64,000 nucleotides of DNA, taken from Boletus sp. NGJ (Eukaryota; Basidiomycota; Agaricomycetes; Boletales; Boletaceae). Positions 37,001 through 48,164 of this stretch are shown in pieces. Under the pieces are notes generated by a model that was not told where the DNA came from, did no database searches, and saw only the letters and a program-made list of their open reading frames with translations. The stretch's first letter is position 1. The number at the start of each line of letters is the position of its first letter. Where the stretch lies: the NCBI GenBank assembly GCA_019096195.1, contig JAGTXK010000239.1, positions 992,001-1,056,000 of the forward strand. Direction: 5' to 3'. The translations under genes were made by a program, and so were the position numbers.

Positions 37001-37712
37001 GATCGACAAACCTATTGAATGTTAGAGGGTTAGCCTATTGGAGTTCTATGTGCCATGTACTTACCATTATTGTCAGCACTGGTTGATGTTGCTACACGTT
37101 TCACTACAATGTGTTACTTTGGTCAGTGAGGCAATGAATTTGAGAATAGTGCAAGTGTACCTTTGCCAATGGGCCCGAATGGTGGTGTTTCCTCATCATC
37201 TGTGTCAGGATTGTCAGCCCTTTTGCACTTTCAGCCCAGAGAAGTTGAAGGAAAAGATGGCGGGGGAGAGTCATCAGTGTGGGAGGGCAACTCAGGCAAC
37301 TCATGGGGCATACTGTCAAACTCATGGGGCACACTGCCTCCAGCCCCCAATGGGCCTAATTTGGGTGCCTGGTGTGAGCGAAGCTCAGGTGTGGCCACAT
37401 TGTCAGCATCTCTGAGCCTGGCCAATGGAACAGTTGCCCGTTTGGGTTGAGCAGCTATGTTGTCACTGGTGGCAGCATTCATTTCAGTGGTAGTACGTAT
37501 ACAAGGCGAGTTGGTTTCACAGTTCACACCAAATAAAGTTTACAAATATTACTAATCAGGCCCCAGCCATAGGCTCTGGCCCAGGGCTTGCTAAAACTGA
37601 AGCCTGAGCCCTAAGCCCCATTAGACCCCTGCCCAGGGCCTGGCTTAGCTCAGCCTGAGAAGGTAAAGTCTAGGGCTTCAGAGGGCCCAAAGCTGGGCCC
37701 GGCACATCACTA
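34062..37712 (-). mobile_element. hAT DNA transposon, 3.65 kb
   Basis: Terminal inverted repeats TAGTGATGTGCTGGGCCCAGC (left, 34062) and its inverse with one change at the right end (37692-37712). A perfect 8-base target duplication TTTGACAT flanks it (34054-34061 and 37713-37720), the hallmark of hAT elements. Sub-terminal regions are rich in GGGCCCAGGCC-like repeats in both orientations (34070-34200 and 37560-37700). It carries a minus-strand transposase with introns and a BED finger. Both ends are intact, so it was mobile until fairly recently. Confidence 0.93.
34260..37530 (-). pseudogene. hAT transposase with BED zinc finger
   Basis: Minus-strand gene in several pieces. An N-terminal Pro/Ser-rich piece lies near 37,530-37,190 (RATVPLARLRDADN). 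A BED-type finger is near 36,900-36,740 (DGKKYWNCKCCS..TLQRHLQSCH). Middle exons at 36,600-34,800 are weakly read. The C-terminal dimerisation block is near 34,660-34,400: MSIIQWWGLNTARYPVWGSL, ARDYLSIMATSVSSERAFS, then ALQCLKSLIRQDLL. The stop TAG/TGA pattern inside the last block (after AITITK) suggests decay, and many middle segments have stops on reading straight through, some of which will be introns. Function: excision and insertion of the element. Confidence 0.8.
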
Positions 37713-37730
37713 TTTGACATCATAGATTCT

Positions 37731-38300
37731 TGTCATATCCTGTGTAATTCGACAAGTCCAACTCCGGTACTCTGTCCATAACTCCGGCGTATTCTCCCTT
37801 GGAATATGTCCTCATACCCTTGGACTTGTAATACCCTCACTATAGTATTCATACTTCTCCTTTCATATATAATCTATGCTTCTTCATCCATCCTAGTCCT
37901 GCCTTATAGTTGTCTCTGACCCAGTGTCTGTCTCGCTTAGGAGCACTGCTCTGGCAAGGTCCCATCTCTGTCCCATTACCCATTACACCTTATGAACTCC
38001 ATTACTAATACCTTCATTCCGATTGTATATAAACCCTCTGTACTACTCCTGTAAAGTCAGTTCGAATATCAACTCTGAACACTCCTCCTGTCTCCTGTCC
38101 GAGTCTTGACAACTCACTCTGACCCTCTGCTCGACTTGATGTTTGACTATGTTGAGTCCAAACCTCTGATCCTCCTACGTCTTCGAAATCCGGGACATTG
38201 GACTCGAGCAAGGGCACACCACATAAGATGAAGCCAAGTCCCAACACCCTCAAGTAACTCTGGTCCTTCGGAGTTTCATCAGAATTGTCCATTCTTAACA
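37731..38300 (+). repeat. Solo LTR (570 bases)
   Basis: Starts TGTCATATCCTGTG and ends CATTCTTAACA, flanked by a perfect 5-base target duplication ATTCT (37726-37730 and 38301-38305). A TATA-like TGTATATAAACCC near 38,023 suggests plus orientation. It lies inside the E1-family solo LTR. Its family is not otherwise represented in the window. Confidence 0.88.
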
Positions 38301-38430
38301 ATTCTAGACCATATCATGTGATTGTTCCCATGGTCACATGCACAGTCATGTGACTTGATGAAAAAAGGAGTTGAAGAAATAAAAAATAAGTGTCTCTTCA
38401 AAAAGTTTGAAAATATTTAATATCATAACA

Positions 38431-38562
38431 CAAATAAAGCATTTCATCAAAATGTCCCCATATTCAGCTTGCCAAATTGTGTGAAGCAGCTCATTTCTCT
38501 CAGCTGCTGTCTTGCAAAACTTTTTGTGAGTAAGTTGGAGGCAATGAATTGCATGAGATAGG
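38431..38562 (-). pseudogene. IS630-like transposase, middle piece
   Basis: Reads VTLSHAIHCLQLTHKKF, then KTAAERNELLHTIWQAEYGD, continuing the frame of 45522-45865 and followed on the far side of the solo LTR by the piece at 33530-33715. The T.S.AI..L.LTHKK block is typical of the region between the DNA-binding and catalytic parts. Confidence 0.82.
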
Positions 38563-38567
38563 GTTAC

Positions 38568-38885
38568 TGAAATGACTTTCTCCTTTTCTCTCTTTTTATT
38601 CTCAAATCAGCCCCTGAATGACAGCCTGACTGACACTCACAATTACCCTAGGTAGAGAATGCGTCTGGACCTGTGACCAGACTACGTACATCATGGAAAC
38701 TGCCTAGAACATTACGTAATCCTTCTAGCACATTCCACACTGGCCCTATAGTCAGTCTGTGCGCCCCCCCTATGTATATAAAGAAGTACACTTTGTAGTA
38801 GTTATGCATCTTTGGAATTGTCCTTCTACGCTGCAAATATCATCTCTAGGGGTGACTCATAGTGTTGTGGGCCTTTTTCCTTTCA
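38568..38885 (+). repeat. E3 5' LTR
   Basis: 318 bases, TG..CA, with TATA-like CCTATGTATATAAAG about 120 bases before its end. Differences from the 3' LTR are nearly all transitions, most of them at CG/TG/CA sites. Confidence 0.92.
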
Positions 38886-40075
38886 AATTCCAAAGATAAT
38901 CCTTGACCACCAGGCACTTTGCCCCCTGGTCGTATTCCCTCCCCAGTTACCACCTCACCGCTGCACTTTGCAGGCGTGCTTGCCCTCTCTTCATTGCCTA
39001 CTCCTCCCCGCATCCATTCTCAGAAGAACCACAACCCCCTGTTAGCATTAAGCGTAACACCCAGCCTTTTGGTGGTTGCTAGCACAGAAGCACATTGCGA
39101 CTGCAGGAGAAGATAAGGAGGCTTAGGTCCCCTTAGATAAAGAAACTCTTACACATCGTGTATCTCCCACTTCCTTTGTTTTCACAGTGCCTCCACCATT
39201 GGCAATCATACTTGCCCATGTTACACACGTAGCTGGTTGTTGGTGATCATACTTACCCATGTCACACACACCCCTACCCCATCATTCCACATAATTCCAG
39301 GCATGCTGCCAAGCACCACCAGGTCACATCCATCCCCCGTCATCACTCGTTGCCGGCCGCTCCTGGCACGAGTTTCCTTGGCATATCACCACCATGCCCT
39401 ATCCCTGCCATCCGCGCCTTAATCTCTTTCATCACTTGCTTCAGCGACTTTGGAACCCCAACCACCTACTTGTTGAGTTACTCACTGTCCTCCTCCACCA
39501 CCTCAACGACCAGTACCAACAATGAGTTATTTCAACTCCCCTTCTCAGACCCCCACCCCATCCTGCCAGAGTACCTTCGGAGAAATGGCGGCAGCCCTGG
39601 AAGGAATCAGGGTTGATACTACCCCTACTCCCGCCCCGTCCATCGAATCACTGACACCAATATCCGCCTTAACATGCTAATATATGATGAGAGTGACAAC
39701 CTTTATATAAACTGCACAACTATGAATGACTGTCTGCAGTACTGATCCTGAGCTGACAAAAGGCTGAAGGGACATACAACAGCAAGGGGCATCCTCCAAC
39801 CCCCGATTCCCCTGGGCCTCGTCCCCACTATGCCCACAAACCCCTTGCTGCACCAGAGGCACAATGTCCCACCCATGGACCCTGTTGGGACATGGTTCAC
39901 CATGTTCAATGCATGACAAAAAATCTATGCCTGAGCAGGATCGGTGGCTGGCCCGCCACCACCACCACCTGCTAGCCTTGTGTCATAAGCCATCCCCCCA
40001 CAAACGACACCACCTTGATGGCTGCTCCTGTCGATCCCATCATCTCCTCCATCCCCCGGAACCCCCCACACCTCA
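38886..40075 (+). other. E3 leader and gag-upstream region
   Basis: No family signal in straight reading; Pro/Ser/Thr-rich short frames. By position and by comparison with E2 (gag starts MHIQSPVSPNS) it holds the leader and the start of gag. Confidence 0.5.
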
Positions 40076-41050
40076 GTGCGAGGATTCCCTAATATCTCCC
40101 CGAAGCTGGGAAAATCTCTCGCCGCTAAACCAGAGTACTACAACGGTGACAAGAAAAAGTTCGTCTCATGGTGGAGGACCATGAGACTATACCTGTTGGG
40201 TTTCAAAACTACCCTGCAGGACTATCAAAAGATCCTGATCGTCCTCTCGTACCTCCGCGAAAGCAACTCCACGGGACAATTTGGTGACCTTATGACGGCA
40301 CAAGGAGCTGTCCATATCCTCACCTTCACAAGCTTTGAGGAGAAGCTCAAGAAGAACTTCCAACCCACCAATCTCAAGCGGGTGGCACAGCAAAAACTAA
40401 TGGCCCTTAAGCAAGGCAAAGACATGGTGAAGGATTACTTCACCAAGCTGTACCACTACACAGAGGAAGCAGAATTAAATATCAGGTACAACGGGTGAGT
40501 GATGGTGGATTTGGTACGATAAGCCATTCATTCGGACGTGGTTGAGTTTGTCAAAAGGAACCAGCCCCACCTGATCAAGTCCACCGACGTCCACTCCTGG
40601 GAGAAGGCCCTGGTCAGAGCTGTGGACATTCTGGCTGAAATCACAGATCAAAAACAGTCGGTCTACACGACAGGCCCAACATACTCCCCAAGGTTCGTCC
40701 TTCAGCCCAAATACACTCCTCCCACTGGTCCCCCTCCTGCTGTGGCCGCTCCCATAGCAAAACCACACCCAAACATGACTGGAATGTTCCCTGGTCAAGG
40801 AGCACCCATGGAGTTGGACAAAATGCATGCAGCAGGGATCTGCTGCAAATGTTCAAAATCATGGCCATGCGCTGAACACCCACCCCGCCCTCGCCCTCGA
40901 CAGGCGAGAAGTATTATGATAAACGGGCAGGAGATAAACCCAGAGATGTTCTCACAATTACACACCATGATGACAGACGCTGAACGAGCCCCCAATGTAA
41001 AATATTCCCCTGATGTAACAGAAGACTCATCTTTTCTCCCTGTACAGTAG
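40076..41050 (+). pseudogene. E3 gag region
   Basis: Gag of the E2/E3 lineage: PEYYNGDKKKFVSWWRTMRL, then LMALKQGKDMVKDYFTKLYH, and a C-terminal CCKCSKSWPCAEHP cluster that stands where other elements have a CCHC knuckle. The matching E2 piece has PEHYNGNKEKFMQWWHTMTL. Fossil. Confidence 0.85.
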
Positions 41051-41349
41051 ACAGCAGTCGACCTACTATACAAAGTAATAAGTTGCAGAATAACTGATTT
41101 TCCATTTTGTGTGACAACGAGACTGATGACAAGGAGGAACAGGTGAACCTCCCAAAAAAGAAAGTCACACCAACAACGGAGGTTCTGGCGAGCCCCCAGA
41201 CAATGAAAATCGCCAAGCGTCCTAAGGAAGAGCGAAAGGTGGTGTTCCACCCATTGGTGAAAAAGGACAACGGTCCAAATGACGCGAGTACAATACCTTG
41301 CAAACGAACAGAAAAGAGAGAACCTGAATGAAAGGAAGAGATGTCCTCT

Positions 41350-44300
41350 CGTCCTTGGTTAAACACAATGGACCCCTGGTCCATACGTTGGATAAAGGCA
41401 CAGGTGGAAAACCCAGAGGTCGAGCGGACCATTAGACACCTGAAGTCCTTTGTCCACGAAACCAAGACAATCGAAGTGTCTTGGGACCTCATTCAGGAAC
41501 TCTGAGAGATGACAATGGAAGACACGTACTGGATACTGCATGACCTGCAAAACCCCCCCCATTTAGAAAAGCATCCCCATGCACAACAAAAAAAAATTCA
41601 CTTGAGATCCCCATAAAACTCAGTACCTCAAGTGGAGAACAGGTTGAAGTCAAAGCACTCATCGACTCAGGGTGCACAGGATCATCCATTCACGAAGACT
41701 TCATTGCTGAAAAGGGGGTGCAAACACACTCATTACCCCGCATGCTCACTGTATACAATGCCGGAGGCAAGATTGAAAAATTTGTCATCGTTAAATTATG
41801 GATCCAGGACCACAAAGAACAGATCACCCTAGCAGTAACCAACCTGGGGCCCAACATGATCTTCCTCAGTCACGACTGGCTGAAACTCCATAACCCAGCC
41901 ATTGACTGGAAAACCAGAAGAATCTCCTTCTGATACAGGAATGACCATACTACCACATCAGTGGATGACGAAGACAATGAACCGGACAAGGACTTTGCCC
42001 CTTCTAAGGGAGACTGGCTATTCCAACTGGACGCCGACAAATATCTACAGAACATCGCCACAGAAGTAGCCATCAAAGACTATGCCCAAAAAAAGAAGAC
42101 CTTTGAGGAAGCGGCCCTTGCGTACGTCCACAAATTCAAGGATGTATTCACGAAGAAAAGTTTGGATGTGCTCCCACCAAGACACCCTTGGGACCACGCA
42201 ATTGAGCTTCTCCCTGGAAACCATGAGGTGGATTGCAAGATCTACCCTCTAAACTCAGGAGAACAAAAGGAACTCGACACATTCCTCAAAGAAAACCTCA
42301 AATCCGGGTGCATATGACCGTCCAAATCCCTATTCGCCTCCGCATTCTTCTTCATCAAAAAGAAGGATGGACGCCTCCACCCCATACAAGATTACTGAAA
42401 ACTCAACACAGTGACCCGTCGTAATCAATACCCCCTCCCCCTCATCACCAAACTCATCAATAAACTAAAAATGGCAAAATACTACACCAAGTTCGATGTA
42501 TAATGGGGTTACAACAACGTATGGATGGCAGAAGGCGACGAGTGGAAGGCAGCATTCTGAACGAACCACGGGCTTTTTGAACCTCTCGTGATGTTCTTCA
42601 GTCTTACCAACTCCCCAGCGACGTTCCAAACTATGATGAACGTGCTGTTCAAAGACCTAGTAGACCAAGGTATAGTGGTAGTGTATATCGACAACATCAT
42701 GATATTCACAAGAACCATTGAGGAGCACTGTAGAGTAGTACGAGAAGTACTACAAATATTAAGAGACACCCATCTTTACCTCAGACACGACAAGTGCGAC
42801 TTCAAGGTCCAGGAAACTGAGTTCCTCGGCCTCATCATCATGTAAGACAAAGTGAAAATGGACGCCAAGAAGGTCTCCACCATCGCCAACTGGCCAGTCC
42901 CAACCTCCAAGAAGACACTCCAAGGTTTCCTCAGATTCCTCAACTTTTACCAATGTTTTGTCAAAAACTTTGCCATGATCACATGCCCCCTCAATGCACT
43001 CATGTCAGTGAAGAAAGAGTTCACCTGGTCCAAGGACTGCCAAACAGCCTTCGAAGACCTCAAGGCAACAATCACGAGCACCCCCACTCTCGCTATGCCA
43101 ATGGATACCAACCCTTACCAGGTCGAAACCGACGGCTCAGGCATCGGCATAGGCACCGTGCTCTCCCAGAAGCATGATGGGCTTTGGCATTGCCTTCATC
43201 TCAAGGTCCCTAAACAACGCGGAACAAAACTACCACATGGCCAACTTGGAAATGCTGGCCATCATCTACGCCCTCAATGAATGGTGCCAGTATCTCCTCG
43301 ATGCCACACACCCCGTGGAGGTCCTCACTAACCACAAAAACCTCCAATTCTTCCACCGCCCTCAGGACCTCTCCCGCTGTCAAGCCCGGTGGCAGCAGAT
43401 AATCCAGGAATATTCCTTGGTTATCACTCACCGCTCAGGCAAGACTAACCCCACTGACCCTCTGTCCTGGAGGCCAGATTTTGAAAAGGGGGTGGAACTC
43501 AATAACACTGCTCAGACCCTCCTCCCGGACACCCTTTTTGCCCCTCCCTCATCACCAATATCCATCAGCACAGTCACCCCACCTTCCATTCTCTCGAAAA
43601 TCATGAAGTTGCAATACAAACTCAAGAGATTCACGAAAGAGGGCCTCACTAAGGAAAACACCAACTGGGTGAAGAAAGACGGACTTATGACATGGAAAGG
43701 ACTTGTCTACGTCCCAAATGACGAGAAACTACGAGAAGATATCATCGTAGTTAACCACAACCACCCAATCACAGGACACCCCGGCGTGAAACGAACATGC
43801 AACCTAATCATGAGCAAGTACTACTGGCCATTGCTTCACAAGGACATTGAGAAATATGTCAAAGGCTGCGACATCTGCCAGAAAGTAAAAGCCAAAACAA
43901 CCCCACTCCATACCCCCCTCCATCCCAACAAAATCCCATCCTTGCCATAGAAGATCATCTCTGTTGAACTCATTGGCCCACTCCCCCAATCACAGGGAAA
44001 GAACGCAATACTGGTCATCGTCAACCGCTTTTCCAAAATGATACACCTCACGCCAGTGATGAATACGATCACATCCCAAGGGGTTGCAACCATATTCTGC
44101 AACCAAATCTTCAAACTTCATGGCACCCCCCACAAAGTCATCTCTGATCGAGGGACACAATTCATATCCTCCTTCATGAAAGACCTTTACATGCTACTCA
44201 ATATCAAGGCCAACCCGTCCACTGCATATCACCCCCAGATAGACGGACAGACAGAACAGATGAACCATGAGATCGAAAAGTACCTACGGGTGTACATAAA

Positions 44301-44950
44301 TCATCATCAGACTGACTGGGTGGAATGGCTTCCGCTTGCAGAGTTTGCGCATAATTCACATATGACAAGTGCCACTGGAGTGTCCCCCTTCCTGCTCAAT
44401 TATGGGCAACAACCTCTTCTCCCAGACAGGCGAGTCGAAGTGAGAAACGAGTCGGCCTTGGAATTCACAGAAAAAATGAGAAAACACCACAAAGTGGCTA
44501 AACCCACACTGGAAAAGGTGGCAGAGATGATGAAAAGGAGCCATGACAGACGTGCTGCCCCATCGACGAACTACACAAGCGGTCAGCAGGTCCTTCTCAA
44601 AGGAACCAACATCCAAACAGACTGACCCACAAAGAAGTTCAACGATAAGCATTATGGCCCCTTCAAGGTAAAACACAAGGTAGAGGAAGCGTCACATAAG
44701 TTAGACCTCCCCAAGACATGGCATGGAGTTCACCCAGTATTCCATGAATCCCTCCTCACCCCCTACCATAAGGAAATGGCCAAATCACAGGCAAAACCAA
44801 AACCACCACTGCCGGTGATCATCAGCCAAGAGGAGGAACACGAAGTGCAGGAGGTCGTTGACTCAAGGAAACGCCAAGGAAAAACAGAATACCTCGTCCA
44901 CTGGAAGGGCTACCCACACGAGGAGCAAACTTGGAAATCCAAGAAAAATG
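41350..44950 (+). pseudogene. E3 pol region: protease, RT, RNase H, integrase, chromodomain
   Basis: Protease block ALIDSGCTGSSIHEDFIAEK and NLGPNMIFLSHDWLK; reverse transcriptase block with YIDNIMIF; RNase H with NLEMLAIIYALNEWCQYL; integrase zinc part (HPGVKRTCNLIMSKYYWP..CDICQKVKAKTT) and core (DRGTQFISSFMKDLY); chromodomain near 44,890. Broken fossil, same order as E1 and E2. Confidence 0.9.
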
Positions 44951-45203
44951 TCGCCAACGCTCTGTGACTGGTGGAAAAGTTCCACATCACCAACCCTTCC
45001 ACCGTACGATCCCTTGCCATGGTATGCGACTGTCCTCTCTGCACAAACCAAACGACCCTCCTCAACGATGCTACCTTCTGCTCCTATGCCGCCTCACTCA
45101 ACCACCTCCCCAATAGCCTTTTTAAGATACCCTTACCCAACTCACAACCACTCATTCCCAGTGTACTGGTCAACCAGGAGGTCAACCCTTAAAAAGGGGG
45201 TAA

Positions 45204-45521
45204 TGAAACAACTTTCTCCTTTTCTCTCTTTTTATTCTCGAATCAGCCCCTGAATGACAGCCTGACTGACACTCACGATTACCCTAGGTAGAGATTGCAT
45301 CTGGACCTGTGACCAGACTACATACATCATGGAAACTGCCTAGAACATTACATAATCCTTCTAGCACATTCCACACTGGCCCTACAGTCAGTCTGTGCAC
45401 CCCCCCTATGTATATAAAGAAGTATGCTTTGTAGTAGTTATGCATCTTTGGAATTGTCCTTCTATGCTGCAAATATCATCTCTAGGGGTGACTCATAGTG
45501 TTGTGGGCCTTTTTCCTTTCA
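45204..45521 (+). repeat. E3 3' LTR
   Basis: Partner of 38568-38885. The purine-rich AAAAAGGGGGTAA directly before it is the polypurine tract. Followed by GTTGC and then the transposase into which E3 was inserted. Confidence 0.92.
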
Positions 45522-45865
45522 GTTGCGATAGATACTTCAATGTTCTGGACATCTAATAGCTGCTGTTGGATCTCGTCAAGATAGAGAGTGGGATTTGCAT
45601 CAAGAATAGATGAAATATATGCAATGTTGCCATGCTGCAGAACTCGAGGGCGTCCCTGACCATGCTGGAATGGTTCCATGACTTGTCCAAAGTTCCGGTG
45701 TAGCCTAAGAATATCATACACAGTGCACTCAGAGCAGCCAGCCAGCTCTGCTATCTCCCGAGCAGACTTTCTGCCTTCATAGCGCCAGACAACGATTCGG
45801 TTTCGAAGCTGTAGGTCAAGGTGAGGTGCCATTGTAAGCGGAGCGGTCGACGTTTCAACGATCAA
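45522..45865 (-). pseudogene. IS630-like (Tc1/mariner superfamily) transposase, N-terminal piece
   Basis: The likely start MAPHLDLQLRNRIVVWRYE is at 45,832. A helix-turn-helix follows (SAREIAELAGCSECTVYDIL), then GRPRVLQHGNIAYI, LDANPTLYLDEIQQQLLDVQ and NIEVSIAT, where E3 cuts in. The frame is open over about 100 codons. The continuation is found beyond E3 (38431-38562) and beyond a solo LTR (33530-33715). It binds the transposon ends in its family. Its start lies about 190 bases from the start of TIM50, on the other strand. Confidence 0.88.
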
Positions 45866-45904
45866 GTCTCGGTCACACGCGGCTCAGAAGTTTTATTATT
45901 TTTA

Positions 45905-45975
45905 ATATGACATTTGCATCCTAATTTGGATATTTCTGGATATAAAAACAAAGCCAAATATGTCGGATGCAAATC
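45905..45975. promoter_or_regulatory. Inverted ATTTGCATCC pair upstream of TIM50
   Basis: ATTTGCATCC (about 45911-45920) and its exact inverse GGATGCAAAT (about 45964-45973) face each other 43 bases apart, with a further AATTTGG/CCAAAT match inside. It lies 50-115 bases before the TIM50 start. It could be a regulatory palindrome or the remains of a transposon end. Confidence 0.4.
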
Positions 45976-46024
45976 GGCCACTGCAGTTTCTTATGCAACA
46001 CTCTGTAACCTCAAGTGCCTTTCG

Positions 46025-47793
46025 ATGTTTTCTGTCTTTTTGCGGGGAGCCGTTCGAACACACACGTTCGCACCGCGGTCGGTGCGCTATCTTGCATCCA
46101 AAGTGCCACCCAAGGCACCGTCGCCCGCGCAGCCACCGCCCCCGCCAGCAGCGTCAACGACTTCCGCTCTCCCCAGCCTCGACTTCGACCCTGCTCAACG
46201 CCCGGAACAGACAGAAAGGACGGAACGCACAGGCGCAAAGTCTTCCAAAGATTCGCTTTCTTCCATAGAGCGACGCCGGAGGTACTTGGGAAGAGTCTCG
46301 CTCGGTGTCTTGGCCATTGCCCTTGGTGTGCAAGTACTCTATCTCGGGCGAGATTGGGAGGCAGATGAACTTGCAAACAAGAAAATCGTATGGTTTTGAT
46401 TAGTTTTATCCCTGCCGTGATTATGATGTGTCTTCTTGGCTGGTTTTGATAGAGGATCGAAGATGCACCTTCAGGTCGGTGGACCCGGACCAAGACACGA
46501 TTCACGGACATGTTCGACGTATGTCCCTCTGGATGATATTTTGTGTGGGGTCTGTACTTACGTCTATTCGTAGTACTTCAACAAGCCAGCATGGACAGAA
46601 CTGCTTCCTCCACCACTTCCGAGTCCCCACCAAAAACCTTACACCCTTCTGGTATCTATGGATGACCTATTAATAACCTCCACCTGGGATGTAAGTCCCC
46701 AACACTGCAATTCCATGAACGACAACATGACTTGTTCCACAGCGACAAAAAGGTTGGCGGACAGCCAAGCGTCCAGGTGTTGATTATTTCCTTGCGTATC
46801 TATCTCAGTTTTATGAAATTGTTATATTTACTACGCAAAATCACTACGTGCGTTTATTCGCTCTATTACACGCGGGGCCACCGCTAACTGTCTGTGTGGT
46901 TCATAGACCGCCATCCCTGTAATTGAGAAACTGGATCCGTATAATTTCTTCATCACCTACAAGCTTTTCCGCGACGCGACGCGCTCCGTGGATGGAAAGG
47001 TTGTTAAAGTGAGTTCGCTCGCGTTGCACCCTACCCAGGTCTGAATTTGTTGTGTTGTTCGCACAAGGATCTCTCTTACCTCAACCGCGACCTTTCGAAA
47101 GTCATCCTGCTCGATGCTCACGAGGAGCATACCTCGACACATCCTGAAAATTCGATCGTGCTTCCTAAATGGACAGGTACTCCTGGTGACAAGGGTCTCG
47201 TTGCTATGATCCCCTTCCTCGAGAGTATGTTTCCCGTTTTCCCCATGCTGGCGCGCCATTCTCATGTTCATCTCCCCAGCGATCGGCATTTACAAACCCC
47301 AGGATGTCCGCCCGATCCTTCAGGCTTACCAGGGCAAAGACATTCCAATTGAGTATGCAAAGAATGAAACTGAGGCGCGTGAACGCCACATCGCTGAGTG
47401 GAAGAGCAAATCCAGAGGTCTTTCCTCTGGAGAATTTACCATGAGCTCCTTGTTTGGTGTGAACCCCGATGTAGGCATCTCGAATCCCTGCCCTCCTGTC
47501 TCTGCGTTGATTCCTCCCGCTCGCTACAGTCCTCCCATTCGCCCATCCCGCCAACGTACCTCGAACAAAAGCGCGCAGAGGCACAGCGTCAGTACAAAGA
47601 AGAACAGGCCTACATTGCAGCTCACAAAGGCGAGTTTGACAAGGTGTTGGACGAGGAGAGACAAGCAATGGCTAAAGAGATGTCTGGGTCGCTGCTCGGC
47701 CTTCTTGACAATGTGGCGGGCAAGAAGCCACAGGCTACGGAGGACTCCAACAAGATCACTGCGGGCGGCGGGGGAGCACAGGTGAAGCACTAG
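46025..47793 (+). CDS. TIM50: TIM50, mitochondrial inner-membrane import receptor
   Basis: Subunit of the TIM23 complex; receives preproteins from the outer membrane and passes them to the import channel. Eight exons join in phase: 46025-46387, 46453-46518, 46574-46690, 46743-46847, 46907-47008, 47068-47224, 47280-47470, 47530-47793 (about 454 residues, normal for fungi). Residues 1-25 ([19 protein letters not shown]) form an Arg-rich presequence, followed by a Pro-rich linker. A single membrane helix lies at about 90-108 ([18 protein letters not shown]). The FCP1-like domain follows, with [40 protein letters not shown] and [19 protein letters not shown]. The phosphatase DxDxT motif is replaced, as in other Tim50 proteins. 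The C-terminal tail is charged, with an Ala/Lys/Glu-rich helix. The start was chosen because it gives the presequence; an in-frame ATG at 45914 would not. First gene after the transposon block. Confidence 0.95.
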
Positions 47794-48164
47794 TCAACCA
47801 TGCCGGTGCTGGGACGGCTCCAGTGTATGGCGGGGCAACATAGAGGTACTGTAGTGGTGACGTGCTCATTCATTGTCCATATAATCTACTCTCCTCTCAC
47901 GACTGAGTTACACACATGATCCGATCGAAGCTTCCGCAATCACCGATGAACGACCTCTCCCCCCGCCAAGATAACCGCCACACTCTTTATACTGTGCAAC
48001 CATTGACACGTTTCAAGAATCCGAACACATGGAAATAATACCGATGGGGAAATTGGAAGGACGGTGGCATGCCAAACCGGGCCCGTGGTTTACTTTCTCG
48101 GACGTCGATCTACTGATCCGTTAATTTCCACGAGAGTCGGGCAGATACGGTCCATACCTCACTA
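47794..48164. other. Convergent 3' region between TIM50 and F-box gene
   Basis: TIM50 (plus) and the F-box gene (minus) end towards each other here. No gene seen; it holds both 3' untranslated regions. Confidence 0.6.

Larger units (their letters stand above)
33716..38430 (-). repeat. Solo LTR of the E1 family, split by two later insertions
   Basis: Three pieces, 33716-34061, 37721-37730 and 38306-38430, add up to about 481 bases and match the 483-base E1 LTR in reverse (for example GGATCACATGAGGTATGATG; AAGTGGATTAGACTGGGG). Flanking pentamers CAAAC (33711-33715) and CAAAT (38431-38435) are a target duplication with one change. The hAT element (34062-37712) and another solo LTR (37731-38300) lie inside it. 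It interrupts the IS630-like transposase. Confidence 0.88.
38568..45521 (+). mobile_element. Ty3/gypsy chromodomain LTR retrotransposon E3
   Basis: LTR fossil, plus strand, 6,954 bases. LTRs of 318 bases each (38568-38885 and 45204-45521; TGAAA..TTTCA) are about 96% alike. The flanking pentamers GTTAC (38563-38567) and GTTGC (45522-45526) are a target duplication with one change. Inside: leader (38886-40070), gag (about 40,076-41,050), protease (DSGCTGSSIH), reverse transcriptase (YIDNIMIF, about 42,688), RNase H (about 43,240-43,450), integrase (about 43,740-44,400), chromodomain (YLVHWKGYPHEEQTWKSK, about 44,890-44,945). Complete in parts but broken, on the order of ten or more interruptions. 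It is inserted in the IS630-like transposase. Confidence 0.92.

Noticed and set aside
37038-37450. Plus-strand frames of 95-125 codons
   Set aside because: Shadows of the N-terminal Pro/Ser-rich part of the hAT transposase on the minus strand.
46011-46511. 166-codon minus-strand frame over TIM50 exon 1
   Set aside because: Antisense shadow; TIM50 on the plus strand has presequence, membrane helix and in-phase exons.
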